Assembly: GCA_029861535.1 (NCBI GenBank) | Contig: JAOTZC010000012.1 | Coordinates: forward strand, 1-64,000 | Length of the DNA stretch: 64,000 nt | Direction: 5' to 3' | Source of the DNA: Gammaproteobacteria bacterium | GTDB lineage: Bacteria; Pseudomonadota; Gammaproteobacteria; Steroidobacterales; Woeseiaceae | Shown: positions 15,715 to 24,419 of the stretch, one piece after another | Position numbering within the stretch: position 1 is the stretch's first letter | Layout: the number at the start of each line of letters is the position of its first letter | The notes under the pieces: model-generated | What the model was told of the DNA's origin: nothing | Seen by the model: only the letters and a program-made list of their open reading frames with translations | Databases searched by the model: none | Translations under genes and position numbers: made by a program

Positions 15715-17601
15715 ATGCCAGATTTACTGAATACAAGCCTGACAGGAATGCTCGCGTTTCAGCGCGCGCTGGCTGTCACCAGCAATAATATCGCGAACGC
15801 GAATACGCCAGGCTACAGCCGCCAGGTTGCAGAGTTCACGACCCGACTTGGTTCGGGGTCTGGGAATCTCTATGTTGGCGGCGGCACGCAGATCTCGACG
15901 ATTAAACGCATCTATGATGCGATGCTGGGCGAGCAGCTGCAGGCGTCGACGACGGGTCATGCACGCTTTAGCACATTGAGCACGTTGGCCGGACGAATCG
16001 ATACGCTGTTAGCGGATCCGGATACCGGCCTAAATACCGGGCTGCAGTCATTCTTCAATGCAGTACAGGATCTGGCGAATGACCCAGCGTCGATTCCGAC
16101 GCGCCAGGCCTTGCTTGGCGAGGCAAACGGTTTGGCCAATCGCTTCCAGGCATTGGATCGACGTTTCGACGAACTCGACAGTGAAGTCAATCAACGCTTG
16201 AGTCTCGCCGTCGACGACATCAACCGCTTGTCGTCGGCGATTGCCGACGTCAACGACCGAATTGCCGCGACCAGCGCTGGTGGACAAGCGCCGAACGACT
16301 TGCTGGACGAGCGCGATCGACTGGTTATGGCTCTATCCGAACAGGTGTCCGTGTCGACTGCGATACAAGATGACGGCACGATGAGTGTGTTTATTGGCTC
16401 CGGTCAGTCGCTTGTCATTGGCAAACAGGCGCAAGGATTGTCGATTGCCGGCAGTGAATTCGATCCGACTCGGGTGAATGTTGTCTATGAGGGTGCGGCA
16501 GGTTCAACGCCATTGGACAATGCCCTTACCGGTGGTGCGATAGGCGGGCTACTTGAGTTTCGCAGCAGAATGCTCGATCCGGCGAGGCAGTCACTCGGTC
16601 AGACAGCGGCCGCATTCGTCCAAAGCTTCAACCTGCAACAAAATGCCGGCATGGATTTGCGCGGCAATCTTGGCGGCGATTTCTTCGCGATCGACCCGCC
16701 AACAATACTGACGTCCGGCAATAATAGCGGCAGCGGTACTGTGGTGGCCGCGATCGCCGATCTGGGTGCGTTTTCCGGCGCCGACTATGTCCTCGAGTTC
16801 GATGGCGCGGCCTACAGTCTGACTCGCCAGGATAATGGCGCTGTGATTCCGCTGAGCGGCGCCGGAACCGCGGCGGATCCGTTCGTCGGTGACGGTATTG
16901 CGATAGAGGTTGGCGGCGCTCCCGCAGCCGGTGATCGCTTGCTGATTCGCACGGGTCAGGATGCGGCGGGCTCGATTCAGAACCTGATAAGAGAGCCACT
17001 CGATATCGCCATGGCGGCACCAACACGTTCCGCGGCATCTCTCGCGAATACCGGTAACGCAACAATTTCTGCGGCGAGTGCCAGCGACCCGACAGACCCG
17101 GCGCTGCTAACGTCTGCCGTGATTGAATTCATCGATCCAACGACGTATTCAATTAACGGTGCCGGGGCATTCGCCTATACGGAAGGTGACCCAATTATCA
17201 TTAACGGCACAACTGTCACAATAAATGGCTCTCCGTTCGCCGGCGATCAGTTCACAATCGACGCCAATTTTGGTGCGTCCGGCGACAACAGCAATGGTTT
17301 GCTACTCAATGGTATTCAGACGACAGGTCTGCTTGACGGCGGTGCCATCAGCATCAATGAAAACTACGGCCGACTGGTCGCCGGCGTCGGTGGCACAACG
17401 CATCAGATTCAGTCCAGCCTCGATGCGCAGAGCGTCGTATTGCGTAATGCCGAAGATGCAATGCTGTCGAATTCGGCCGTTAATCTCGATGAAGAGGCCG
17501 CAAAACTAATCCAATATCAGCAGGCCTACCAGGCGGTTGCCCAGGTTGTCGGCGTCGCGAATGTACTGTTCGACGCGCTATTGAACGCAACGAGCCGATA
17601 A
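15715..17601 (+). CDS. flgK: Flagellar hook-associated protein 1, FlgK
   Basis: Hook-filament junction protein of 628 residues. It starts LLNTSLTGMLAFQRALAVTSNNIANANTPGYSRQV, has the long helical D1 region (LSTLAGRIDTLLADPDTGLNTGLQSFFNAVQDLANDPAS), and ends AVNLDEEAAKLIQYQQAYQAVAQVVGVANVLFDALLNATSR, the FlgK C-terminal motif. The variable middle is Gly/Ala/Thr-rich and longer than in Salmonella FlgK, with an internal DUF-like segment. FlgN (6576-7067) is its chaperone. A GAGGA Shine-Dalgarno precedes the ATG. Confidence 0.95.
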   Translation: MPDLLNTSLTGMLAFQRALAVTSNNIANANTPGYSRQVAEFTTRLGSGSGNLYVGGGTQISTIKRIYDAMLGEQLQASTTGHARFSTLSTLAGRIDTLLADPDTGLNTGLQSFFNAVQDLANDPASIPTRQALLGEANGLANRFQALDRRFDELDSEVNQRLSLAVDDINRLSSAIADVNDRIAATSAGGQAPNDLLDERDRLVMALSEQVSVSTAIQDDGTMSVFIGSGQSLVIGKQAQGLSIAGSEFDPTRVNVVYEGAAGSTPLDNALTGGAIGGLLEFRSRMLDPARQSLGQTAAAFVQSFNLQQNAGMDLRGNLGGDFFAIDPPTILTSGNNSGSGTVVAAIADLGAFSGADYVLEFDGAAYSLTRQDNGAVIPLSGAGTAADPFVGDGIAIEVGGAPAAGDRLLIRTGQDAAGSIQNLIREPLDIAMAAPTRSAASLANTGNATISAASASDPTDPALLTSAVIEFIDPTTYSINGAGAFAYTEGDPIIINGTTVTINGSPFAGDQFTIDANFGASGDNSNGLLLNGIQTTGLLDGGAISINENYGRLVAGVGGTTHQIQSSLDAQSVVLRNAEDAMLSNSAVNLDEEAAKLIQYQQAYQAVAQVVGVANVLFDALLNATSR

Positions 17602-17603
17602 GC

Positions 17604-18797
17604 GTGCGCGTCTCGACAATCAGCACATACCTGACTGGGCTGTCGGCTATGCAGCGACTGCAGTCGACGCTCGATCACACGCAGCGACAGATCTCGACCG
17701 GCCGTCGGATCCTGGTGCCGTCAGATGATCCGATCGCGGCATCGCGCGCGTTGGAGTTCCGTGAGTCCATCGCCCGCCTCAAACAGTTCGATCGCAATGC
17801 CGGCATCGCGCAAAATCAACTGGCGCAGGAAGAAAGTGTGTTGGGCTCGGTCAATAATGTACTGCAACGTGTGCGCGAGCTCGCGCTGCAGGCGAACAAT
17901 GCGACGCAAAGCAATGAAACACGTGAATTGATCGCAATTGAAATGCGCGAACACCTCGAAAACCTGATGCAGCTCGCGAACCAGAAAGACGGCAACGGGC
18001 GCTACCTATTCTCGGGTAACCTCGAAGATGTCGAACCGGTATCGCGCATGGGCATGACTTTCGCCTATAACGGCGATCAGGGGCAGCGCCTCATTCAGAT
18101 CGGCGAGGGCCGGCAGATCGCCGATGGAGATTCCGGTGCGGACATTTTCTTCCGTATTCGCGCCGGCAATGGCGTATTCACGGCCACACCGGCGGCGAGC
18201 AACGCCGGCACCGGGATTGTCGGACAAAGCAGCGTCGTCGACCCAAGCGTATGGGACCAAGACACATACACCGTGCGGTTTATTGATCCGGCTAACTACG
18301 AAGTACTCGACTCCGGCGGCGCGCTCGTTACCGCGAGTGCCTACCAGTCCGGCGATCGGATCGCGTTCCGGGGCATCGAGTTCTCGCTGACCGGACAGCC
18401 AGGCGCCGCGGATGAATTTGCCGTCACTCCGAGCCCGTATCAGGATATTTTCACGACCATCGATAAGCTGGCGACGGCGATTGAGCAGCCTATCATCGGT
18501 GACGATTCACGCGCAGCGATGACAAACGCCGTCAACGCCAGTCTGCAAAATATCGATCAGGCCATCGGCGCAGTCCTGAACATTCGTACAAAGGTCGGTT
18601 CCCGCCTGGCCGTGATCGAAAACCAGGTTGACAGTAACGCTGCTCTGACTTTGACCATTCAGGAGACACTGGCAGGCGTCGAAGACTTAGATTACGCCGA
18701 AGCGCTGTCGCGGCTGAGCTTGGAAGTAACTTTGCTAGAGGCTGCGCAACAGTCGTTTGTTCGTACGCAGCAGCTGTCCCTTTTTAATTTCCTCTGA
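17604..18797 (+). CDS. flgL: Flagellar hook-associated protein 3, FlgL
   Basis: Second junction protein, 397 residues. The N-terminus RVSTISTYLTGLSAMQRLQSTLDHTQRQISTGRRILVPSDDPIAASRALEF is flagellin-like and typical of FlgL. So is the C-terminus YAEALSRLSLEVTLLEAAQQSFVRTQQLSLFNFL. A flagellar D2-like insertion lies in the middle. The start is GTG at 17604, two bases after the flgK stop, which implies coupled translation. It is the last gene of the flgB operon. Confidence 0.95.
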   Translation: MRVSTISTYLTGLSAMQRLQSTLDHTQRQISTGRRILVPSDDPIAASRALEFRESIARLKQFDRNAGIAQNQLAQEESVLGSVNNVLQRVRELALQANNATQSNETRELIAIEMREHLENLMQLANQKDGNGRYLFSGNLEDVEPVSRMGMTFAYNGDQGQRLIQIGEGRQIADGDSGADIFFRIRAGNGVFTATPAASNAGTGIVGQSSVVDPSVWDQDTYTVRFIDPANYEVLDSGGALVTASAYQSGDRIAFRGIEFSLTGQPGAADEFAVTPSPYQDIFTTIDKLATAIEQPIIGDDSRAAMTNAVNASLQNIDQAIGAVLNIRTKVGSRLAVIENQVDSNAALTLTIQETLAGVEDLDYAEALSRLSLEVTLLEAAQQSFVRTQQLSLFNFL

Positions 18798-18830
18798 GCA
18801 TGTCTTTTTACGCGTACCACGTCACAAATT

Positions 18831-18898
18831 CCGCAAAACACCCTAAAGTTTCATAAATCTTGGCCGGGCCCCTCTGGCGACTTTTGCGGGTTTTTCTT
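18831..18898 (+). terminator. Possible terminator after flgL
   Basis: CCGCAAAA at 18831-18838 pairs with TTTTGCGG at 18882-18889 and is followed by GTTTTTCTT. The 43-base loop is long, so this is only a weak intrinsic terminator, but it lies where the hook operon should end and upstream of the fliC promoter. Confidence 0.4.
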
Positions 18899-18924
18899 AA
18901 AGATTCGAAAACCTTGTCCGATAA
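18898..18924 (+). promoter_or_regulatory. Sigma-28 promoter of fliC
   Basis: TAAAGATT (18898-18905), 11 bp, TCCGATAA (18917-18924) matches the sigma-28 consensus at 14 of 16 positions. The predicted start is near 18931, giving a 5' leader of about 95 bases. A second -35-like TAAAGTTT at 18844-18851 has the right 11-bp spacing to GCCGGGCC, which keeps only the GCCG half of a -10 box. Confidence 0.85.
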
Positions 18925-19026
18925 CTCCACTGAACGGTGGCCATGAATGGATTTCGAGGTCATTACGATTGGCTTCCGGCAGCTTTAGCAGACCGGGCTT
19001 ATTTTGGATAACTAGGAGTTAAGGAA

Positions 19027-20184
19027 ATGGCACAGACGATCAATACCAACGTTGCATCGCTCAATGCGCAACGTAACTTGAATCGTTCGCAAGGTTTGCT
19101 AAACCAGTCACTGGAAAGACTGTCCACAGGCCTGCGGATAAACAGCGCGAAGGACGATGCGGCAGGTCTCGCAATTTCAGAGCGCTTCACCACGCAGATC
19201 CGTGGCCTGAACCAGGCAGTACGGAACGCATCCGATGGTATTTCGCTGTCACAGACGGCCGAGAGTGCTGTCGCTGAGCTGACCAACAACTTACAGCGCA
19301 TTCGTGAGCTTGCTGTTCAGTCGGTCAACGCTACGAACTCTGCGTCGGATCGCGAAGCATTGAATGCAGAAGTCGCCGAACGTGTTGCTGAAGTCGACCG
19401 TATTGCGAAGCAGACGAACTTCAATGGCGTCAAAGTGCTTGACGGATCATTCGGTACTGCGACGTTCCAGGTCGGCGCCAATGTTGGCGAAACGATCTCG
19501 GTAAGCTTAACGACAAATGTGACAGCAGCGGCAATCGGTTCGGTGAACACCGACACAGGCGCGGCGTTTAACTTTGCGGCCGAGGCGGACCCGGTACTCG
19601 GTGAGGTTACACTGACTGTTCTGGACGCTGGTGCCGCAACGCTTGGGACGGTTGTGATCGCTGCTGAATCGACGGTGCAGGAAGCCGCTGACGCTATCAA
19701 CGAAGCGAACATAGGTGGCGTTTCGGCATTTGTTAATGCGACGGACCAGCTGCAGATTCTGTCAGACGATGCAGGTGTCAACTTCACGGAAGCGGGCGGT
19801 GGTGGCAACACGACCGGCTTGCTCGCGACTATAACGGTTGATGAAGCGGCCGATGGCCTCGTTACAGCTGAGACGCTCGCGGGACTGGGTGTTGATACCG
19901 TCGCAAACGCGAACTTCGCGATTGCCCGTATTGATTCGGCGCTGACGGACGTCAACGGACTGCGCGGTAACTTAGGTGCAATCCAGAACCGCTTCGAGTC
20001 AACCATCATCAACCTGCAAACAGTCAGTGAGAATCTTGCCGCGTCGCGTGGCCGGATTCAGGACGCAGACTTTGCCGCAGAAACCGCTGCCCTGACAAAG
20101 GCACAGATTCTGCAACAGGCTGGCGTGGCTGTGCTGTCGCAGGCGAACGCTCAACCGCAGCTCGCTTTGAGCCTGCTGCAGTAA
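19027..20184 (+). CDS. fliC: Flagellin FliC
   Basis: Filament subunit of 385 residues. The conserved N-terminal D0/D1 region (AQTINTNVASLNAQRNLNRSQ..., LSTGLRINSAKDDAAGLAISERFTTQIRGLNQA) and C-terminal region (IQNRFESTIINLQTVSENLAASRGRIQDADFAAETAALTKAQILQQAGVAVLSQANAQPQLALSLLQ) are both complete. The middle domain (about 170-290) is acidic and Ala/Val/Thr-rich with few Lys. It contains no Cys. Only one flagellin gene is present in the window. Transcribed alone from the sigma-28 promoter at 18898, with a hairpin terminator after the stop. The leader carries several GGA motifs. Confidence 0.97.
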   Translation: MAQTINTNVASLNAQRNLNRSQGLLNQSLERLSTGLRINSAKDDAAGLAISERFTTQIRGLNQAVRNASDGISLSQTAESAVAELTNNLQRIRELAVQSVNATNSASDREALNAEVAERVAEVDRIAKQTNFNGVKVLDGSFGTATFQVGANVGETISVSLTTNVTAAAIGSVNTDTGAAFNFAAEADPVLGEVTLTVLDAGAATLGTVVIAAESTVQEAADAINEANIGGVSAFVNATDQLQILSDDAGVNFTEAGGGGNTTGLLATITVDEAADGLVTAETLAGLGVDTVANANFAIARIDSALTDVNGLRGNLGAIQNRFESTIINLQTVSENLAASRGRIQDADFAAETAALTKAQILQQAGVAVLSQANAQPQLALSLLQ

Positions 20185-20203
20185 GTGGAAGCAGTAAAAA
20201 ACC

Positions 20204-20240
20204 CTTAAGGCTGGCGGCAGGGACGCCGCCAGCCTTTAAG
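20204..20240 (+). terminator. Hairpin terminator after fliC
   Basis: GGCTGGCGGC (20209-20218) and GCCGCCAGCC (20225-20234) form a perfect 10-bp GC-rich stem with a 6-base loop. Flanking CTTAA and TTTAAG extend the pairing. It begins 20 bp after the flagellin stop; the U-tract is short (TTT). Confidence 0.7.
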
Positions 20241-20257
20241 GACCAAGGAGAATGCAG

Positions 20258-20635
20258 GTGTCTGATCAAGACGTAAAGACAATCTCCAGCGCCACGGGGA
20301 ATTTTTCGGCGTTGCAGCTTCGGTCGATTCCGGGGCTGCCATCCGGTCAGGCGCAGCCTGCCGGCAATGCACAGCCTGAGACCGGCAATACCGTGCCGGC
20401 TCCGGCGAAGATAGAACCCGACCTGGACGCGCTCGCTGCCAAACTCAATATCGCGAGCCAGTCGATCGGCCGGGATTTGCGTTTCAAAGTCGATATGAAC
20501 AGCGGCCAGTCGGTTATCCAGGTCCTCGATCGTGAGACCGGCGAGATAATCCGGGAGATTCCTCCGGATAAGACGAATATCAGCCTCTCGGTCAATGGTG
20601 ACGTCGAGCTTCGACTCTATGATCGCGTTGTCTAA
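20258..20635 (+). CDS. flaG: Flagellar protein FlaG
   Basis: A small protein of the FlaG family, often found between flagellin and fliD and reported to affect filament length. The N-terminal 60 residues are Gln/Pro/Ala-rich and probably disordered. The C-terminal FlaG domain reads LDALAAKLNIASQSIGRDLRFKVDMNSGQSVIQVLDRETGEIIREIPPDKTNISLSVNG...GLRLYDRVV-like and is well conserved. GTG at 20258 is preferred, 7 bp after AAGGAG; the ATG at 20252 is only 1 bp from it. No secretion signal is seen. Confidence 0.88.
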   Translation: MSDQDVKTISSATGNFSALQLRSIPGLPSGQAQPAGNAQPETGNTVPAPAKIEPDLDALAAKLNIASQSIGRDLRFKVDMNSGQSVIQVLDRETGEIIREIPPDKTNISLSVNGDVELRLYDRVV

Positions 20636-20662
20636 GCGTCAGCGACGCGAGACACCGCTTTC

Positions 20663-20678
20663 TGGCACGTTTCTTGAA
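20663..20678 (+). promoter_or_regulatory. Possible sigma-54 promoter of fliD
   Basis: TGGCACG at 20663-20669 is a perfect -24 element. At the right spacing the -12 element is TTGAA, with GA in place of the near-invariant GC. Position (47 bp before fliD) matches the other sigma-54 sites in the window, but the -12 mismatch makes this weaker. Confidence 0.45.
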
Positions 20679-20724
20679 GTTACCTGCTTGTAGAAAAGCA
20701 ATCGGAACCTAAGAGGCAAATGAC

Positions 20725-22116
20725 ATGGCCAGCATAGTATCGACAGGCATTGGCTCAGGGCTGGATATCGCGGGAATTGTGCAGAGTTTGGTTGCCGCGG
20801 AGGGCCAGCCAGTGGAAACGAGGATCGGACAGCAGGAGGTCAGAGCGCAAGCGAAGCTCTCTGCTTTCGGCAGTCTAAAATCGGCACTGTCAGATCTTCG
20901 CGACAAACTAGCAACGATTAAATCGCCTCAAGAATTTCTTATTAGGCAGGCTGTATCCAGTAACGAAAACTTTTTTACGGCGACGGCCGGAACTACTGCG
21001 TTACCGGCAAGCTATGCGCTTGAAGTCGTGCAACTGGCGCAAGCACAAAAACTGACGTCAGGTGCGTTCGTTGATTCAGATACCGTTGTCGGCACCGGAA
21101 CTTTGACCGTCGGTGTTGGTGCGGACACGATGGATCTCGACATCACCGTCGATAACAACACACTTGCCGGGATCCGCGATGCAATCAATACAGCTACCGA
21201 CAACCCGGGCGTATCGGCAACGATCGTAAACGCTGACAGCGGCAGCTACCTAATACTAACCGGCGACAAGACGGGTGCTGCCAATACGATCACGGTGACA
21301 CAGGCTGGCGGTGACGGCGGCCTTGCTTCCCTCGAGTATGATCCAGGCCAAGGCTTGGCGTCGCTGACGGAATCATCCCCAGCACAGGATTCGTTAATTC
21401 GTATCGACGGTCTCGACATCATGAATGAGTCGAATACGATTACCGGAGCAGTGCAAGGCGTGACGATTTCGATCTTCGCGGAATCGGGCGGCGTTGCTGA
21501 TGTTCTAAGCATCGAAAACGACGAAACCGCAGTTCGTGCTCTAGTCGGCGATTTTGTCGAGAGCTACAACGCGCTGATGTCGACACTTGATTCACTAACG
21601 GATTACGACGCGGAGTCTGACCTTGCCGCCCCATTGCTGGGCGATGCTACGGTGCGCGGCATACGGGACCAGATTCGTCGCGAGCTCAGTACGCCTGTTA
21701 CGGACCTTGACGCCGATTTTGCGACGCTGACTGACGTTGGGATCGAAACCCAGCTGGATGGTACGTTGACAATCAACGATGACACGTTGTCGACGGTACT
21801 TGCCGATGACTTCGTAAGATTTGGCCAGCTATTCTCGACCACGGATGGATTCGGCGTACGGCTGCATGATCTGGCGGACAGCTTCCTAGATAGTGACGGC
21901 ATCATCGAAACTCGCACAAAGGGCATCGAGACCCAGATCGAAGGACTCGTCGATGATCGCGATTCATTAAATGAGCGCCTAGCGTCACTTGAGACCCGAT
22001 TGCTGCGTCAGTTCAATGCACTCGACTCCCTATTGGCGACATTGTCGTCGACCAGCAACTTTTTGGCGCAGCAGCTGAACAATCTGCCCGGCGTTGATAA
22101 CCCGAACAGCAACTAG
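20725..22116 (+). CDS. fliD: Flagellar filament capping protein FliD
   Basis: Filament cap (HAP2) of 463 residues. The N-terminal FliD domain is clear (STGIGSGLDIAGIVQSLVAAEGQPVETRIGQQEVRAQAKLSAFGSLKSALSDLRDKL), as is the C-terminal FliD_C domain (VGDFVESYNALMSTLDSLTDYDAESDLAAPLLGDATVRGIRDQIRRELSTPV ... LASLETRLLRQFNALDSLLATLSSTSNFLAQQLNNLPG). It pumps flagellin folding at the filament tip and also contacts host or surface. It starts the operon fliD-fliS-fliT. Confidence 0.96.
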   Translation: MASIVSTGIGSGLDIAGIVQSLVAAEGQPVETRIGQQEVRAQAKLSAFGSLKSALSDLRDKLATIKSPQEFLIRQAVSSNENFFTATAGTTALPASYALEVVQLAQAQKLTSGAFVDSDTVVGTGTLTVGVGADTMDLDITVDNNTLAGIRDAINTATDNPGVSATIVNADSGSYLILTGDKTGAANTITVTQAGGDGGLASLEYDPGQGLASLTESSPAQDSLIRIDGLDIMNESNTITGAVQGVTISIFAESGGVADVLSIENDETAVRALVGDFVESYNALMSTLDSLTDYDAESDLAAPLLGDATVRGIRDQIRRELSTPVTDLDADFATLTDVGIETQLDGTLTINDDTLSTVLADDFVRFGQLFSTTDGFGVRLHDLADSFLDSDGIIETRTKGIETQIEGLVDDRDSLNERLASLETRLLRQFNALDSLLATLSSTSNFLAQQLNNLPGVDNPNSN

Positions 22117-22144
22117 CATTGACTAGTTTTGAAGAGGATCCGTA

Positions 22145-22558
22145 ATGCTTTCCGCTAATCCAGATGCCGCAATAAGACAATACAAACGAATCGCGACAGA
22201 AAGCCGCATCGATGATGCAACACCGCATCGGCTGATTCAGCTTATGATGGAGCGTGCGCTCGAAAAAATCGCATTGGCGAGAACACAGATGCAAGAAGGC
22301 GAGATTCAGGAAAAAGGCAACAATATTACTGATGCGATCGGCATCATTAATGGGCTGCAGGCCAGCCTCAATCACGAAGCAGACAAACGCATGTCGGAGA
22401 ACTTCGACGCGCTATACGCCTATATGATGCGGCGTCTGTTGGAGGCCAACCTGCACAATGATGACGGCAAGCTTGAGGAAGTTGCAGGGCTGCTGCGCGA
22501 ACTCAAGGAAGCATGGGATGCTATCGCCGACATCGCCAACGATACAAAAGGAGCTTGA
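22145..22558 (+). CDS. fliS: Flagellin chaperone FliS
   Basis: Cytosolic chaperone that binds the C-terminus of flagellin before export. The 137-residue sequence has the FliS four-helix pattern: AIRQYKRIATESRIDDATPHRLIQLMMERALEKIALARTQMQEGEIQEKGNNITDAIGIINGLQASLNHEADKRMSENFDALYAYMMRRLLEANLHNDDGKLEEVAGLLRELKEAWDAI. This matches the family's conserved Y-x-x-x-x-v-x-t-a-s-P-h-x-L-i-x-L layout. It lies 28 bp after fliD and 2 bp before the fliT-like gene. Confidence 0.95.
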   Translation: MLSANPDAAIRQYKRIATESRIDDATPHRLIQLMMERALEKIALARTQMQEGEIQEKGNNITDAIGIINGLQASLNHEADKRMSENFDALYAYMMRRLLEANLHNDDGKLEEVAGLLRELKEAWDAIADIANDTKGA

Positions 22559-22560
22559 TT

Positions 22561-22860
22561 ATGGTAGCCAGCCATGCAGCGATGACGGAATCACCGCAAT
22601 CTGTCGTTCTTGAAATGTCCGAACACATGCAGGCACTTGCGGCGAAAGGCGATTGGTCTGAAGTAGAGAATCTGGCGGCGCGACTTCGCGGCGCGCTGCT
22701 CGATGTACCCGAAGCTGAGCGTCGATCGGTCCTAATGGCGGTGCACCGTGCGACCGAGAAGGTTGCGGCCGAGGCAATAAGCGCGCGCAGCGATGTGACC
22801 GGCAAACTATCGGCGTTGCGGCGTGGCCAGGTCGCCACCAAGGCCTACGCATCACGGTGA
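22561..22860 (+). CDS. fliT: FliT-like flagellar chaperone
   Basis: A 99-residue helical protein. The segment MQALAAKGDWSEVENLAARLRGALLDVP has the FliT pattern of a helix with L-x-A-x-x-x-G-D-W-x-x-V/L-x-x-L, and the position after fliS is that of fliT. FliT chaperones FliD and, in enterics, inhibits FlhDC; that second role is not implied here because the regulator is FleQ. The start is ATG 22561; the frame is open upstream through fliS, but that part is out of frame with FliS. Sequence similarity is weak. Confidence 0.7.
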   Translation: MVASHAAMTESPQSVVLEMSEHMQALAAKGDWSEVENLAARLRGALLDVPEAERRSVLMAVHRATEKVAAEAISARSDVTGKLSALRRGQVATKAYASR

Positions 22861-22869
22861 ATTTGACGT

Positions 22870-22891
22870 ATTTGTGACTTGAGTCACAAAT
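22870..22891 (+). promoter_or_regulatory. CRP/Vfr-type binding site upstream of fleQ
   Basis: A perfect inverted repeat with 10-bp arms around a 2-bp centre; its core is TGTGA-CTTGAG-TCACA, an exact match to the CRP consensus TGTGA-N6-TCACA. A -10-like TATGCT lies at 22910-22915. If transcription starts near 22922, the site is centred at -41.5, the class II activator position. In P. aeruginosa the CRP homologue Vfr acts on fleQ. Confidence 0.75.
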
Positions 22892-22953
22892 GTAGTGAAT
22901 TCAAGGCTTTATGCTAGCCCTGAAGCTTATGTAAAAGATCTGAGGGGATCAGC

Positions 22954-24291
22954 ATGGCAACCGGCAATGACTGCCGCGCGAAGGTTCTGGTACTGGACAC
23001 CGATCGAGATCGGGCGACCAATATTAGTCGTAGACTGCGATTCCTCGAATACCAGCCGATCATAGTTGTTGTGGATCAGCTTGATCCGGATCCGATCGGT
23101 ACCGCTGATGACGACATTGCCGCTGTAATTTGTGCAGGCTGCAAGAACGATGCTTTGCACGCCGTTGCCACGCGTCTTCGCGATCGTCATCCCGGACTAC
23201 CTTTCCTCTGCCTCAGCAACGACAGTCAGTTTGCAAACGGTCCGAACTGGTGTCTGGAGTCGCCGCTGAAGCGATCGCAACTTGAACGCCTGCTGAGCCG
23301 CGCAAGGCGATACCATGGCACGGAACGCCGACACAGAATAACCGGCACATCTCATCCAATTCGCAGAGTTCGCCGCCTTATCGAGCAGGTTGCCGACTTT
23401 GACACTAACGTCCTGGTCACCGGTCAGTCCGGCACTGGAAAGGAACTCGTCGCCCGTACGATCCACGAACTTTCCAACCGCTGTGAGCAGCCGTTTGTGC
23501 CGATCAACTGCGGCGCAATTCCAGCGGATTTACTTGAAAGTGAGCTGTTTGGTCATCAGAAGGGCGCATTTACCGGTGCCGTGACCTCGCGACAAGGGCG
23601 CTTCGAACTGGCCGAGGGTGGCACGTTGTTTCTCGACGAGATTGGCGAGATGAGCCTCGACATGCAGGTCAAGCTACTGCGCGTGCTGCAGGAGCGCACG
23701 TTCGAACGTGTTGGTAACAATCATTTGCAAAAGTGCAATGTGCGAATAATAGCCGCGACTCACGTGGACATTCCCGAGGCGGTCAGAAATAGAGAATTTC
23801 GCGAAGACCTTTTCTATCGTTTGAACGTGTTTCCGATTGACATGCCGCCGCTGTACCAACGTGTTTCGGATTTGCCGCAGCTGCTAGACGAACTATTTAT
23901 TTCCCAGACCGGTTCCGAAGCAGGCAGCCTGCGTGTCAGCCCGGCTGTTACGATTGCGCTTGCAAGTTACCGTTGGCCGGGCAATATCCGCGAACTGTCA
24001 AATCTGGTTGAGCGGCTTGCGATCTTAAAGCCCTCGGGCACGATCGAGATTGCCGATCTGCCGACCAAATACCGGCAAACGGACGGCGCGCCGATCGTCG
24101 AAATCAATAATGTCACTGAAGCGATGCAGATGACGGAGGCGAATCTTAAGGAACACTTGCAGACGATCGAGCAGCAGCTTATCGGCCAGGCAATGGCCGC
24201 GTCTGACGGCGTTGTCGCGAAAGCCGCACGGCTGTTGTCAATGCGACGCACAACCCTGGTCGAGAAAATCAGTAAGTATCATATCGCTTAG
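22954..24291 (+). CDS. fleQ: Flagellar master regulator FleQ (sigma-54 activator)
   Basis: Enhancer-binding protein of 445 residues that would switch on class II flagellar genes. It has a degenerate FleQ-type receiver (about 1-118, no phosphorylatable Asp pocket) and a linker. The AAA+ domain follows, with Walker A GQSGTGKE (157-164), GAFTGA (204-209), Walker [13 protein letters not shown] and the [17 protein letters not shown] block. The Fis-type HTH is [25 protein letters not shown]. Walker A has Gln where most members have Glu. The LFRS c-di-GMP contact motif of P. aeruginosa FleQ is not conserved (RRHR at the aligned place). Location between fliT and fleS is the classical one. Ends about 70 bp before the sigma-54 site of fleS. 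Confidence 0.93.
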   Translation: MATGNDCRAKVLVLDTDRDRATNISRRLRFLEYQPIIVVVDQLDPDPIGTADDDIAAVICAGCKNDALHAVATRLRDRHPGLPFLCLSNDSQFANGPNWCLESPLKRSQLERLLSRARRYHGTERRHRITGTSHPIRRVRRLIEQVADFDTNVLVTGQSGTGKELVARTIHELSNRCEQPFVPINCGAIPADLLESELFGHQKGAFTGAVTSRQGRFELAEGGTLFLDEIGEMSLDMQVKLLRVLQERTFERVGNNHLQKCNVRIIAATHVDIPEAVRNREFREDLFYRLNVFPIDMPPLYQRVSDLPQLLDELFISQTGSEAGSLRVSPAVTIALASYRWPGNIRELSNLVERLAILKPSGTIEIADLPTKYRQTDGAPIVEINNVTEAMQMTEANLKEHLQTIEQQLIGQAMAASDGVVAKAARLLSMRRTTLVEKISKYHIA

Positions 24292-24362
24292 GTCGTCATT
24301 TTTTTGACGCAAATCCCGCGATTGGATTCTATAACTAGCTGAATTTAAAAGGTAAAATATTC

Positions 24363-24378
24363 TGGCATGCAACTTGCT
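24363..24378 (+). promoter_or_regulatory. Sigma-54 promoter of fleS-fleR
   Basis: TGGCATGCAACTTGCT has GG at 24364-24365 and GC at 24376-24377 with N10 between. The predicted start is near 24389, about 31 bp before fleS. This fits FleQ activation of the two-component genes. Confidence 0.85.
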
Positions 24379-24419
24379 TTGTAACGGTTATCTAGAGCTA
24401 TTCGTCGGAAATCCGGCAA

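Noticed and set aside
19317-20012. Minus-strand frame of 231 codons opposite fliC
   Set aside because: Low-complexity Ser/Thr/Val composition produced by antisense reading of the flagellin gene.
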